Assembly: GCA_013215145.1 (NCBI GenBank)
Contig: JABSRP010000031.1
Coordinates: 1 to 64,000, forward strand
Source of the DNA: Pseudobacteriovorax sp.
GTDB taxonomy: Bacteria; Bdellovibrionota_B; Oligoflexia; Oligoflexales; Oligoflexaceae
DNA: 64,000 nt
Reading direction: 5' to 3'
The position numbers and the translations under genes were made by a program. Shown here one piece after another: positions 39,690 through 47,975 of the stretch (positions are counted from its first letter, which is position 1; the number at the start of each line of letters is the position of its first letter). The notes beneath the pieces are model-generated. The model was not told where the DNA came from and did no database searches. It worked only from the letters and a program-made list of their open reading frames with translations.

Positions 39690-40157
39690 ATGAAAAATCG
39701 ATTTAACCTACTGTATTTTTTTGGATTGATTTCATGTTCCGTATTTGGCATGGCTCACGAAACCCCTCTTATAGACTTTTTGACTAAACAAAGTTGTTAT
39801 GTTGGCAAGATTGGTTTCGGAAGCTACCTAGGCGATGATGTCGAAATAGGTGATCAAGCCTTTGCTCTGGGGGATCCTGAAATATCGATATCGGATTTAT
39901 TGCGTGATCCCATCGTCTCTTTCACTGATGAATTCGGTGAGAGTCGTTTCGGAACGTTGTGGATGTACGCAGGCATCGTACAGGTGGCCGAGGATGATCC
40001 ATTGACCTACAAGTCCTTTGGAGTAGGCGGTCCTTACGACATCACAATCAGAGCAGGCGAAGAGGAGCAAGTTTTGATCACGTACTCTCACGTGGCCGAT
40101 GGAGCCATTGTCATAGAACTTAGTTGCTTGCCCTTGCAAGACCAACCAATCAACTAA
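39690..40157 (+). CDS. small exported acidic protein, unknown
   Basis: A 155-residue protein with a signal peptide (ending GMA, about residue 22), then an acidic domain (pattern DDVEIGDQAF, DPEISISDLL, FTDEFGE) and two cysteines (about 35 and 148). Not recognised. ATG 39690 has AAAGGAG upstream. Its end overlaps by eight bases the end of the converging LysR gene. Confidence 0.6.
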   Translation: MKNRFNLLYFFGLISCSVFGMAHETPLIDFLTKQSCYVGKIGFGSYLGDDVEIGDQAFALGDPEISISDLLRDPIVSFTDEFGESRFGTLWMYAGIVQVAEDDPLTYKSFGVGGPYDITIRAGEEEQVLITYSHVADGAIVIELSCLPLQDQPIN

Positions 40158-41010
40158 GGTATGCGGCGCAGTTCTTCACCAATTCTTCCAAACACCTAGT
40201 GAAGTTTTTTGGGTAGAAGGACTGTCGGATAAAGTGAGCCGCTACTGGGAAGTCCACAGGCTTATAAGTTTCTATGACTTCCAAATTATGCTTACCCTTG
40301 AGTAAATGCTGTGACATGACTGCACAGCCAAATCCTGCTTTTACTCCATCGAGGATGCCATAGCAATCTCCGAAGAAGGAGCGTTTGTATGTGAGCGGCT
40401 TTCCCTTTTGCCCTTGGAAAAACATGGCGGTGGCGTGATCGTCGCGATCATTATCGAGATATGTGGGAATCTTTTTGTCTGGATAGGTTTTGGATTTGAC
40501 GGCAACGTATCGCTCGATTCCGAGTTCTTTGATTTCGACGTTAGATTTTTCTAGTCTACGATCCAGGATGATAATATCGGATTCCGCACGGAACAGAATT
40601 TTGGGCAGCTCCTCCATGGGAGCTACCATGAACTCCAGAGTCGTCTCAGGGTATTTCTTTAACAATGGTGATAATGCAGGGATCACCACGGAACGAAAAA
40701 TCGATGAGTAGCAGGCAATGCGAACGACACCTAAACTATCTTCGGGCGAATGTAACCCAAGGTCCTCAAGAAGTTCAGATTCCATCATATTTTTTGTCTG
40801 ACAATACCGTAAAAGCTTTTCGCCAGGGTCTGTAAGGCTTACTCCTGTGGGAAGTCTCAAAAACAGCGTCACTTGAAGGGTTTCTTCCAATAGTTTTATT
40901 TTTTGCGATAGCCCTGACTGGGTCAGATGAAGGGTCTTTGCTGCTTTGGAAAAACTCTGGGTTTGCGCTACCGCGAGGAACGCATCTAATTGGTGAGACG
41001 GAAGACTCAT
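40150..41010 (-). CDS. LysR-family transcriptional regulator
   Basis: A 286-residue LysR protein: N-terminal winged helix-turn-helix (HQLDAFLAVAQTQSFSKAA, then LTQSGLSQKIKLLEETL) and a substrate-binding domain from about residue 90. It should bind DNA as a tetramer and respond to a small effector. It is divergent from the spondin-domain gene, whose likely ATG is 113 bases away, which is the usual LysR-target layout, so control of that gene is a fair inference. Confidence 0.9.
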   Translation of the reverse strand: MSLPSHQLDAFLAVAQTQSFSKAAKTLHLTQSGLSQKIKLLEETLQVTLFLRLPTGVSLTDPGEKLLRYCQTKNMMESELLEDLGLHSPEDSLGVVRIACYSSIFRSVVIPALSPLLKKYPETTLEFMVAPMEELPKILFRAESDIIILDRRLEKSNVEIKELGIERYVAVKSKTYPDKKIPTYLDNDRDDHATAMFFQGQKGKPLTYKRSFFGDCYGILDGVKAGFGCAVMSQHLLKGKHNLEVIETYKPVDFPVAAHFIRQSFYPKNFTRCLEELVKNCAAYLS

Positions 41011-41123
41011 AGCACCTACATAAAAACTCTATTGGTGAAAACTTGGTTTTTTATTCTCCTGTAACTCTTGGCGTATCGGTCACGAAGTCTGCTTATGTTA
41101 GATCATCAATCACGGAGTACCTT

Positions 41124-41798
41124 ATGAAACACATTATGCGTAAATTAGTAACATTGTCTATTGCTGCTTGCACCATGGGAGGAGCCACTGCCTTACAGGC
41201 GGGAAACCAAGTGCGCTATGCGACCTTTGAAGTAAAGGTTCAGAATGTAACGGCAAACAATGCCGTTTCACCATTTCTGCTAGTGGCTCATCGCAGTGAT
41301 CAGTCTCTGTTTGAGGTGGGAGCTGCGGCTAGTCCAGGAGTCGCCGCCATCGCCGAAACCGGAGATACGAGTGTATTAGAGGAAGCTCTCGAAGGAGCAA
41401 ACGGAGTCTTCGCCACTGCTAAGGCTGCAGGCGGACCGACGATGCCGGGCAAAGTGAGTGTGGCGCGGATTACCGTCCCTTATTCCAAGCGGGTACCCGT
41501 CCTGACACTCTTGGCCATGATTGGCAAAAGCAACGATTCCTTTGTGAGTCTCAATAGCTACCCCTTGAGCAGCTTTCGCTGGGCAGGTCAGGAAAAAACG
41601 GTATTTGCCGGAAATTTTGATGCTGGATCTGAGGAAAACACGGGAAACGTTGAGGATTTTGGTCCTGGAGGTAATCCAACAGATGGTGCCGAAGGCCTTG
41701 TGTCCTACGATCGCGGGTTGAACCTTCGGGGGAACGCTCCCGAGTCCATTGCCTGGGGTCCAAAGGTGGCGAGAGTGACAATCAAGCGTATTAGGTAG
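41124..41798 (+). CDS. exported spondin-domain protein
   Basis: A 224-residue secreted protein: signal peptide (ending LQAG) then a Spondin_N-like domain (FEVKVQNVTANNAVSPFLLVAH, SLFEVGAAASPGVAAIAETGD, LLAMIGKSNDSFVSLN). The family is beta-sandwich, often metal-binding and secreted; the bacterial role is not known. The frame opens at 41043, but ATG 41124 lies behind CGGAG and begins the signal peptide. Divergent from the LysR gene and followed by a small hairpin; next comes the Fur-boxed operon. Confidence 0.82.
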   Translation: MKHIMRKLVTLSIAACTMGGATALQAGNQVRYATFEVKVQNVTANNAVSPFLLVAHRSDQSLFEVGAAASPGVAAIAETGDTSVLEEALEGANGVFATAKAAGGPTMPGKVSVARITVPYSKRVPVLTLLAMIGKSNDSFVSLNSYPLSSFRWAGQEKTVFAGNFDAGSEENTGNVEDFGPGGNPTDGAEGLVSYDRGLNLRGNAPESIAWGPKVARVTIKRIR

Positions 41799-41815
41799 CT
41801 AATTTGTATTATTTA

Positions 41816-41838
41816 CTGACTCCTTTTTTGGGAGTCAG
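41816..41838. repeat. hairpin after the spondin-domain gene
   Basis: A perfect 8-bp stem CTGACTCC (41816-41823) / GGAGTCAG (41831-41838) 17 bases after the stop codon. No T-tract follows on the coding strand. Probably a transcript end or mRNA-stabilising structure. Confidence 0.5.
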
Positions 41839-41955
41839 GCACGCCTTTCCAATCTGATAAAAAAAAGCTATCCAGAACAACTATTTACAACACTTTGAGA
41901 TACTGCTACAGAATTACACCTATATTTTTCTTGCCTTTGTCCGATAATAAAAATA

Positions 41956-41982
41956 ATAATCAACATCATTATCATTATCAAC
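41956..41982 (-). promoter_or_regulatory. candidate Fur box upstream of the DUF4856-imelysin operon
   Basis: On the minus strand the sequence reads GATAAT GATAAT GATGTT GATTAT, four Fur-type hexamers in a row; the first two are perfect. It sits 22-48 bases ahead of the DUF4856 start, where it would cover the promoter. Iron-dependent repression by Fur is expected. Confidence 0.6.
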
Positions 41983-42003
41983 GCGATTTTTAAGGAGATC
42001 TGT

Positions 42004-43584
42004 GTGAGAAAAATAAATAAATCTTTAATCTTAGCAACCAGTATTTTCGGAGTCATTGCTTGCTCTTCGTCTTCTGATGATAATACACCGGCGCCATCAG
42101 ACGATAATACGCCGGCGCCATCAGACGATAATACGCCAGCTCCTCTAACCGCCTATGAGGAAGCAGCCCAAGTTGTCAGCAATTTACCTCAAGCAGCTCA
42201 GGATGCCCTCGCTTTAACCCCCGATGTTTACGAGTTTTCCCGCGACGGTGTTTCTACAGTAAGCTATCCGGGACAGATATTTCGTCAGGTTTTGATAGAG
42301 GACTTAAAAACCGCTACGGGCAAACAGGGTAGGGGTCTTTACGCGGGCTCTGCGGAAGATTTTAAGGCGATCATTGACTCTTATGTATCTTATAGCTATG
42401 ACAATGCTAGCGAGGTTGAAGGTGTTATTAGTGGTGCTTCAGAATTTCTTGTGAAAGCTAAAGACTTTGACGGTAATGCTTTGGCGATCACAGAAGGAAC
42501 TCTTTACCAAGATCTGCAAGACCCAGGCAAAAACCTTAGCAGCAAACTTGCTGGGGTGGACAACCCGCTTCTCACCGATGGTATGCTCGGATGGTCTCTC
42601 GATAATCTTGGTAACGCAGGACAAAATCCAATCAGCCTAGATGGCGATGCTAACGGTAAGTTCGAGCCTTCTGATTATGTTGCCATTCTCTCAGAGACCT
42701 TCGCTTACGGAAGTATGAATGCTACTGCCTTTCAAATCACTAACGGAACCAATGCGGCTCAGACGATTTCACTAGCTGCACTGACTCCAGAAGGTCACGA
42801 CATAGCTCAATTGATGCAAAAATTCTTTCATTCAGCTGTGAGCTTTTCTCAAGCTACTGGCGATTATCTAAGCGTTGATCTTGGAGATACTAAGGGGCTT
42901 AACGCTGACAACACAGAAGTAGCAAAAGCTGGCGTCACCTACACGGCACTAGAGCACCATTGGGATGAGGCTTTCGGTTACTTCGGTGCGGCGCGGGACT
43001 ATCTAGCTTATACGGACGATCAAATTGCCAGCAAAGGATCCATTGATACTAATGGTGACGGTAGCATCGCTCTTCTTTCGGAGAAAAATTTTGGTATGTC
43101 TGTGAATGCGGCCAAGCGTGACCTTGGCTCCACGACAGGACTAAACCTTTCAGAAGCGATTATGACAAACTTCCTTAAAGGCCGGCAGTTGATTGCTCTT
43201 AAGCCTGAAGGTTACATGGACGGTGTTAAGGCACTGGCTAAAATGATTGCTATCGACTGGGAAAAGGTTATGGCTGCCAATACGATTCATTACATCAATA
43301 AGACCATTTCTGAGGGTAATGAGTATGGCACAGAGGATTATCTTTACACCGATCACAGTAAATTCTGGTCGGAGATGAAAGGGTTTGCCTTTGCCTTCCA
43401 ATTCAGTCCGTACAGCCCCATGTCGGCCGAGCAGTTTTCTACTTTTCACAACCTTATAGCTGATAAGGCTATCATCCCCTCTGATGCAGAGGCTCTAGCG
43501 ACTTATCATGAATCGCTGCTAGCGGCACGCAAACTATTGATGGAAACCTATAACTTTGACGAGGCTGACGTTGCGAATTGGTAA
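42004..43584 (+). CDS. DUF4856 lipoprotein
   Basis: A 526-residue lipoprotein (lipobox VIAC, Cys20) with three perfect copies of the linker SDDNTPAP (residues 24-47) and a DUF4856 body (VYEFSRDGVSTVSYPGQIFRQVLIEDLKT at the start). Family members lie next to imelysins in iron-regulated loci and are thought to be surface proteins linked to iron uptake; the chemistry is unknown. Start GTG 42004 behind AAGGAG, just after a Fur-like box. Its stop overlaps the start of the imelysin gene, so the two are coupled. Confidence 0.88.
   Translation: MRKINKSLILATSIFGVIACSSSSDDNTPAPSDDNTPAPSDDNTPAPLTAYEEAAQVVSNLPQAAQDALALTPDVYEFSRDGVSTVSYPGQIFRQVLIEDLKTATGKQGRGLYAGSAEDFKAIIDSYVSYSYDNASEVEGVISGASEFLVKAKDFDGNALAITEGTLYQDLQDPGKNLSSKLAGVDNPLLTDGMLGWSLDNLGNAGQNPISLDGDANGKFEPSDYVAILSETFAYGSMNATAFQITNGTNAAQTISLAALTPEGHDIAQLMQKFFHSAVSFSQATGDYLSVDLGDTKGLNADNTEVAKAGVTYTALEHHWDEAFGYFGAARDYLAYTDDQIASKGSIDTNGDGSIALLSEKNFGMSVNAAKRDLGSTTGLNLSEAIMTNFLKGRQLIALKPEGYMDGVKALAKMIAIDWEKVMAANTIHYINKTISEGNEYGTEDYLYTDHSKFWSEMKGFAFAFQFSPYSPMSAEQFSTFHNLIADKAIIPSDAEALATYHESLLAARKLLMETYNFDEADVANW
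42073..42144 (+). repeat. three tandem 24-bp repeats in the DUF4856 gene
   Basis: Units at 42073-42096, 42097-42120 and 42121-42144 each encode Ser-Asp-Asp-Asn-Thr-Pro-Ala-Pro in the linker between lipid anchor and body. Copy number could change in frame by slippage. Confidence 0.9.
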
Positions 43585-44803
43585 TTTCAATCAAAGATTG
43601 ATAACGACTTCGCTTGCAGCGGGTCTGCTTTTGGCAGCCTGCGGCGGTGGTGGCAGTGACGGTGATGATATTAGTAATCAAGGCGAGACTGATAGCGACA
43701 CCTTACCCGAGTTTGATCGCCTGGCACTGGTAACAAACCTAGCTGATAATGCTCAGAATAGGATTCAAGCCTTTCAGGTGGGAGTTGCTGATCTTGAAAG
43801 CAAGATCGCGGCATTATGCAGCAGCGATACAGCATTGCTGGAGGATTCCGAACTACTGACTGCCGCCCGCGACGCCTGGAAGATCACGATAAAAGACTGG
43901 CAGTTTCTCGAAAGCTTCCAATGGGGCCCAGCTCTTGCGGATGCAGAGGCCTTGCGATCTGACATATATAGCTGGCCTTTGGTTAACTATTGTCGGGTGG
44001 ACCGTGAGGTGGCGACGTCGGTGCTGGACGGCGCAGGCTACAGCCTTTCTGAAATTGATTTGACTAAGGGGCTGCCGGCTATCGAGTACCTTTTGTTTGA
44101 TGACGATCTAGCCCACAGCTGTACGGCCTCGGTGGCCGAAACCGCAGGTTGGAACGAAACCTCCGCGGCTGAGAGATCGGCTGCTCGCTGCGCTTACTTA
44201 GAGACTCTTGGCGCGGATCTGTCGTCTAAAGCGAGCAGTCTTGCTGAGGCTTGGCAAAACGGTTTCTACGCTAGTTATGTGTCGCTCGCAGAAACCCCAG
44301 TGTTGCAGTCGCGGATCAATGAAATCTACCAAGGTATCTTCTACCTCGAAGATACGGTGAAAGACATCAAGCTTGGACGCCCCTTGGGTCTCCACAGCTC
44401 ATGCAGTCAGGCGTCATGTATCGATACCCTTGAACACGGGCCCTCAGGCCAAAGCATGGCGGCTATCTATCAAAATCTTAAAGGATTTGAAGCCGCCTAT
44501 ACGGGGTTTGGTCAAGATGGGGATGCAGGTTTTGATGGATTTCTCAAGGAAACGGGACACGGCGCGTTAGCGGACCGTTTGGCGACTAGCTTGAATGAGT
44601 CTTTAAGCCTAGCAGAGCCTTTACAAGGTGAGCGGATGGAAGATCTGATTCAAGATCAACCGTGTAACGAAGAGTCGGCGCTCTCCTATCCCCTATGTCA
44701 GGTTTTCTTTTCGGTGAAAAAGGTAACGGATGATTTAAAGGGTGAATTTGCTTCGGTTCTGAATCTAGAGGTTCCTAAGCAAAGCGCAGGAGACAATGAC
44801 TGA
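43571..44803 (+). CDS. imelysin-family lipoprotein (M75-like)
   Basis: A 410-residue lipoprotein (lipobox LAAC). It carries imelysin features: WGPALADAEALRSDIYSWPL (about 115-134) and KGLPAIEYLLFDDD (about 171-184). In classical imelysins the second is GxHxxE; here it is GLPAIE, with the His replaced by Pro, as in the inactive or non-peptidase subgroup. The family acts at the cell surface in iron uptake. Best start TTG 43571 behind GAGG; a TTG at 43556 is also in frame. It overlaps both neighbours (DUF4856 upstream, fatty acid hydroxylase downstream by eight bases). Confidence 0.85.
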   Translation: MRIGNFNQRLITTSLAAGLLLAACGGGGSDGDDISNQGETDSDTLPEFDRLALVTNLADNAQNRIQAFQVGVADLESKIAALCSSDTALLEDSELLTAARDAWKITIKDWQFLESFQWGPALADAEALRSDIYSWPLVNYCRVDREVATSVLDGAGYSLSEIDLTKGLPAIEYLLFDDDLAHSCTASVAETAGWNETSAAERSAARCAYLETLGADLSSKASSLAEAWQNGFYASYVSLAETPVLQSRINEIYQGIFYLEDTVKDIKLGRPLGLHSSCSQASCIDTLEHGPSGQSMAAIYQNLKGFEAAYTGFGQDGDAGFDGFLKETGHGALADRLATSLNESLSLAEPLQGERMEDLIQDQPCNEESALSYPLCQVFFSVKKVTDDLKGEFASVLNLEVPKQSAGDND

Positions 44804-45716
44804 GTTTTATGAACTGCTAGAACGGGCCCTTGTGGGTCCCTTTAACATGTTCGCGGATCCGCAGAGCCGGATCCATTGGCTTTTTATTCTCGGTTCTTTG
44901 CTTCTTCCTCTAGTGCTGCTAAGGCGCCATGCTTGGCGCCGCGAGCTGAAAAAACTTTTTAGTTGGCAGATATGGTCTCACCCCTCATCCCGTCTTGATA
45001 TTCTTATTCTTCTGACGAACTATGTCTTAAGAGTGTTTTTATTTCCCTCAAGGGTACTGGCAATAGCAGGAGTTGCCGCTGTCGTATCTTACAGTCTCAG
45101 ACAAATGTTTAGCGTTCCGCAATTAGGACTTAGCGTTGCTGTGGTTACGGGGATCTTTACCCTAGTGAGTTTCGTCGTGGATGATTTCTCACGCTTTTAT
45201 CTCCATTATCTCCAGCACAAAATCCCTTTTCTTTGGCGATTCCATAGGGTGCATCATAGTGCCGAGGTCTTAACGCCGCTTTCCCTTTATCGGACACATC
45301 CCGTGGATATGCTGGGGTCACTGATACGATCTGCCTTAGCGGTGGGTTTCGTGACAGGAGTCTGTTTCTTCTTATTTGGAGACAGTTTGAGCGGTTGGGA
45401 CATCATCGGGGCTAATGCCTTCGGTTTTCTCTTTAATCTACTTGGCGCTAATTTGAGGCACTCTCATGTATGGCTCCATTTCGGTGCATTAGAGTCGGTC
45501 TTTATCAGCCCCGCCGCCCATCAAGTTCATCACAGCATAGATCCTCGCCATTACGATAGGAACTTTGGTTCTTGCTTTGCGCTATGGGATCGATGGTTTG
45601 GGAGCTTTGTCGATCCTAGACCACTGAGGCAAAAGGATATTAAATTCGGTCTTGTGGAGTCAAACTCTCGTTGGTCGTTTAAGCGGGTCTATTGGGACCT
45701 ATGGTTTGGTCGTTAA
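44796..45716 (+). CDS. sterol desaturase / fatty acid hydroxylase family membrane protein
   Basis: A 306-residue membrane enzyme with the three histidine clusters of the di-iron hydroxylase family: HYLQH (about 137), HRVHH (about 150) and HQVHHSIDP (about 242), plus HSHVWLH between. Four or five helices surround them. It would use O2 and iron to hydroxylate or desaturate a lipid. It overlaps the imelysin gene by eight bases and is the last gene of the Fur-boxed operon, so an iron-requiring enzyme is apparently made when iron is low, which is unexpected. The lipid substrate is unknown. Confidence 0.88.
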   Translation: MTEFYELLERALVGPFNMFADPQSRIHWLFILGSLLLPLVLLRRHAWRRELKKLFSWQIWSHPSSRLDILILLTNYVLRVFLFPSRVLAIAGVAAVVSYSLRQMFSVPQLGLSVAVVTGIFTLVSFVVDDFSRFYLHYLQHKIPFLWRFHRVHHSAEVLTPLSLYRTHPVDMLGSLIRSALAVGFVTGVCFFLFGDSLSGWDIIGANAFGFLFNLLGANLRHSHVWLHFGALESVFISPAAHQVHHSIDPRHYDRNFGSCFALWDRWFGSFVDPRPLRQKDIKFGLVESNSRWSFKRVYWDLWFGR

Positions 45717-45894
45717 TCAAGATCCCTTCATGAATTGATATACTAGGTAGCGCCGTAGACGCCAAAACCATAGCTTATCACGGGAATTAGCCTTATCTAT
45801 TCGCCAAGCTTTAGGATTTGTTTCTATGGTATGGATCGTACATAGCTAACCATAATCGATTCGTTTACCAGGTGTAGACGGTAAGGGAGTGACC

Positions 45895-46629
45895 ATGACA
45901 GATAAGAAGCAGAGTGAGTCGTCAAAGCAAAGTCGCCGCGATTTTATCTCAAAAGCCGGTTTGGTGGCGGGTACCACAGCCGGTGCTGGTGCCATACTTT
46001 TCGGAAGTGCCGATGCTTTGGCGGCAGCTCCAACCCCCAGTCAGACAGAAGGGCCTTTTTTCCCGATCCGTGACCAAGCGGACAAGGATGCTGATCTTAC
46101 TCGACTAGTAGGTAGTGATAAAGTCGCAAAGGGTGAGGTCGTTATGGTCAAGGGAATTGTGCTAGATGCTAGCGATAAGCCCGTGGTAGGGGCCGAGATC
46201 GATGTTTGGCAGGCCTGCGAGTCAGGGCGCTATAATCACCCACAAGATCCTAACACCGCGGCCCCTCTTGATGAAAATTTTCAGTATTGGGCTAAGCTTC
46301 AAACCGATGCCGAAGGGCGTTTTGCCTTCAAGACGATTAAGCCAGGGGCCTACCCAGCTACCTCTACATGGGATCGCCCTACTCACATCCATTATCGCAT
46401 CAAAGCTTGGGGTGTTCCGACCTTAACGACACAAATGTACTTCAAAGATGATGCCTTGAATGATATTGACCAAATACTGATTGCCACTAGAAGACGGTAC
46501 GGAGACGAGGCCACAGATAGTTTGATTGTCGACTTCAAAACCGACGAAGGTGCTGAAGGCGAGTCAAAAAAGATTCCTACAGGTACCTTCACCATTCGTT
46601 TAAGTGGAACTCCGAGGATTCAAGACTAA
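45895..46629 (+). CDS. Tat-exported intradiol ring-cleavage dioxygenase
   Basis: A 244-residue protein. The N-terminus SRRDFISKAG followed by a hydrophobic stretch is a twin-arginine export signal. The domain has EGPFFPIRD and the non-heme Fe(III) ligands of intradiol dioxygenases: Tyr in GRYNHP (about 112), Tyr in PGAYP (about 152) and two His in THIHYRI (about 164 and 166). It would open catechol or protocatechuate-like rings between the hydroxyls, but here outside the cytoplasm. ATG 45895 is preferred over GTG 45889. The next gene, a LysR regulator, begins 16 bases downstream on the same strand. Confidence 0.9.
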   Translation: MTDKKQSESSKQSRRDFISKAGLVAGTTAGAGAILFGSADALAAAPTPSQTEGPFFPIRDQADKDADLTRLVGSDKVAKGEVVMVKGIVLDASDKPVVGAEIDVWQACESGRYNHPQDPNTAAPLDENFQYWAKLQTDAEGRFAFKTIKPGAYPATSTWDRPTHIHYRIKAWGVPTLTTQMYFKDDALNDIDQILIATRRRYGDEATDSLIVDFKTDEGAEGESKKIPTGTFTIRLSGTPRIQD

Positions 46630-46645
46630 ATACGGGAAGCCTGAC

Positions 46646-47500
46646 ATGCAGCAAGAGCCAAACATACATGATATGCGTTATTTTTTGGAGATTGCTGCCA
46701 CGGGAAGCCTGACTCGGGCGGCTGAGCGGATCGGTATATCCCAGCCAGGGATAAGTGGCTCATTGACACGCTTAGAGAGTGCTTGTGAGGCGAAATTAGT
46801 CCATCGACAGAACACTGGCATCACCCTAACAAAAGCGGGTGATGCCTTTTTGCGAGAGGCGAAAAAGATCCTGTTGCATGTGGACCAGCTTAAGCGAGTC
46901 GCTCGGATTGCCGCCGACATACCGACGGGCACGATCCGCATCGGTAGTCACCCAGCGTTAGCCTCTCGGTTCTTTCCTACAATGCTCACAGAGATTTATG
47001 AGACATACCCTGATGTGAGTTTGGAGCTGGAGCATGGGCTTTCGCGTCATTTGACCGATATGGTTTTGGCTGGGGAGCTTGATTTTGCTCTAGTGGTCAA
47101 TGCTGTGGATAGCTCAAGCCTTGCGAAGTTGGAACTCGAGCAGGATGTGATCGCTGTCTGGAGCAGTGGCGAGGGGGCTGAGCAAAGACCTGAGTCCGAT
47201 ACCATCCTTTACGATCCAAGTATGCTCCAGTCGCGAGAGATTTTAAAAAAGCTCGAAAAAGACTTAGGCCGCACCTTCAAACGGCGTCTATGCTCGGGGC
47301 ATTTGGACCTTATTGCTGACTTAGCACAAAAAGGGGTAGGGTATGCGATACTGCCTCGCAGTGTCTCTGGGCCTCGAGGGCTCGTAAAAGTGGATGCCAC
47401 TTGGCCGATTTACCTCGATCAAATTGATTTTGTTTATCGCAAAGACCTACAGCCAGAGGGTGTCGCCTCGGCAATTTTTGCCTGCCTGGCCGGAAACTAA
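46646..47500 (+). CDS. LysR-family regulator next to the intradiol dioxygenase
   Basis: A 284-residue LysR protein: helix-turn-helix at about 5-60 (HDMRYFLEIAATGSLTRAAERIG; SQPGISGSLTRLE) and effector domain from about 90 (GTIRIGSHPALASRFFPTML). ATG 46646 behind GGGAAG is chosen; the frame is open upstream to 46604, but that would overlap the dioxygenase end. Its position suggests it regulates that gene, though co-directional rather than divergent layout is less usual for LysR. Confidence 0.9.
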   Translation: MQQEPNIHDMRYFLEIAATGSLTRAAERIGISQPGISGSLTRLESACEAKLVHRQNTGITLTKAGDAFLREAKKILLHVDQLKRVARIAADIPTGTIRIGSHPALASRFFPTMLTEIYETYPDVSLELEHGLSRHLTDMVLAGELDFALVVNAVDSSSLAKLELEQDVIAVWSSGEGAEQRPESDTILYDPSMLQSREILKKLEKDLGRTFKRRLCSGHLDLIADLAQKGVGYAILPRSVSGPRGLVKVDATWPIYLDQIDFVYRKDLQPEGVASAIFACLAGN

Positions 47501-47620
47501 AAAAACTATGCCACGAAAAAAGGCGCTTTGATCAGAAAAACGATACTGCTTAATATGCCGTAAAGACAGCATTTTTCATTAATTCCTTGAGTTTTTCTGC
47601 AAAAAGCCGATATGTATCTT

Positions 47621-47639
47621 GATAATGACTTTCATAGTC
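47621..47639 (+). promoter_or_regulatory. candidate Fur box upstream of the BFD-like ferredoxin gene
   Basis: GATAATGACTTTCATAGTC matches the 19-base Fur consensus at 14 positions by eye, with the first eight identical. It ends 30 bases before the ATG at 47670. Iron-responsive repression is the expected role. Confidence 0.6.
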
Positions 47640-47669
47640 ATACCCAAGGACCAAGTGTTAGGAAGTATC

Positions 47670-47858
47670 ATGATTTTTTGTTCCTGCAAGTGCGTCGATA
47701 GCAAAGCCATAGAGGAACGGGTGCGAAAGGGTCATTCTCTGACTCAGATCATGGAAGAGACCCAGGCTGGATCAAACTGCGGCCGTTGTGTACCCATAAT
47801 CGATGAGCATGTAAAGCGCTGTGCCCTGACCGGCAGCGTCTGCACGAAAAAGCGTTAA
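47670..47858 (+). CDS. bacterioferritin-associated ferredoxin-like (2Fe-2S) protein
   Basis: A 62-residue protein with N-terminal FCSCKC and a later NCGRC, the CxC...CxxC arrangement of BFD-like [2Fe-2S] domains, which help release iron from bacterioferritin. ATG 47670 lies behind AGGAAG (47660-47665); a start at 47619 is in frame but would run through the Fur-like box. A good fit for an iron-starvation gene. No bacterioferritin gene is in the window. Confidence 0.85.
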   Translation: MIFCSCKCVDSKAIEERVRKGHSLTQIMEETQAGSNCGRCVPIIDEHVKRCALTGSVCTKKR

Positions 47859-47925
47859 TAGCATAGCCAGATTAACGAGGCTGAATTTTAGAGAAAACAG
47901 TACCCATAGGCCAGATCGCGGATCA

Positions 47926-47952
47926 CATGACAGACAAAATCGTTCTGTCATG
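47926..47952. terminator. hairpin between converging genes
   Basis: A perfect 9-bp stem CATGACAGA (47926-47934) / TCTGTCATG (47944-47952) lies between the ends of the ferredoxin and S9 peptidase genes. No T-tract; it may act as a bidirectional transcript end. Confidence 0.5.
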
Positions 47953-47975
47953 CGGCGCTTCATTGATATAGCGTA

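Noticed and set aside
42073..42144. CRISPR-like array
   Set aside because: The repeats are contiguous, coding and without spacers.
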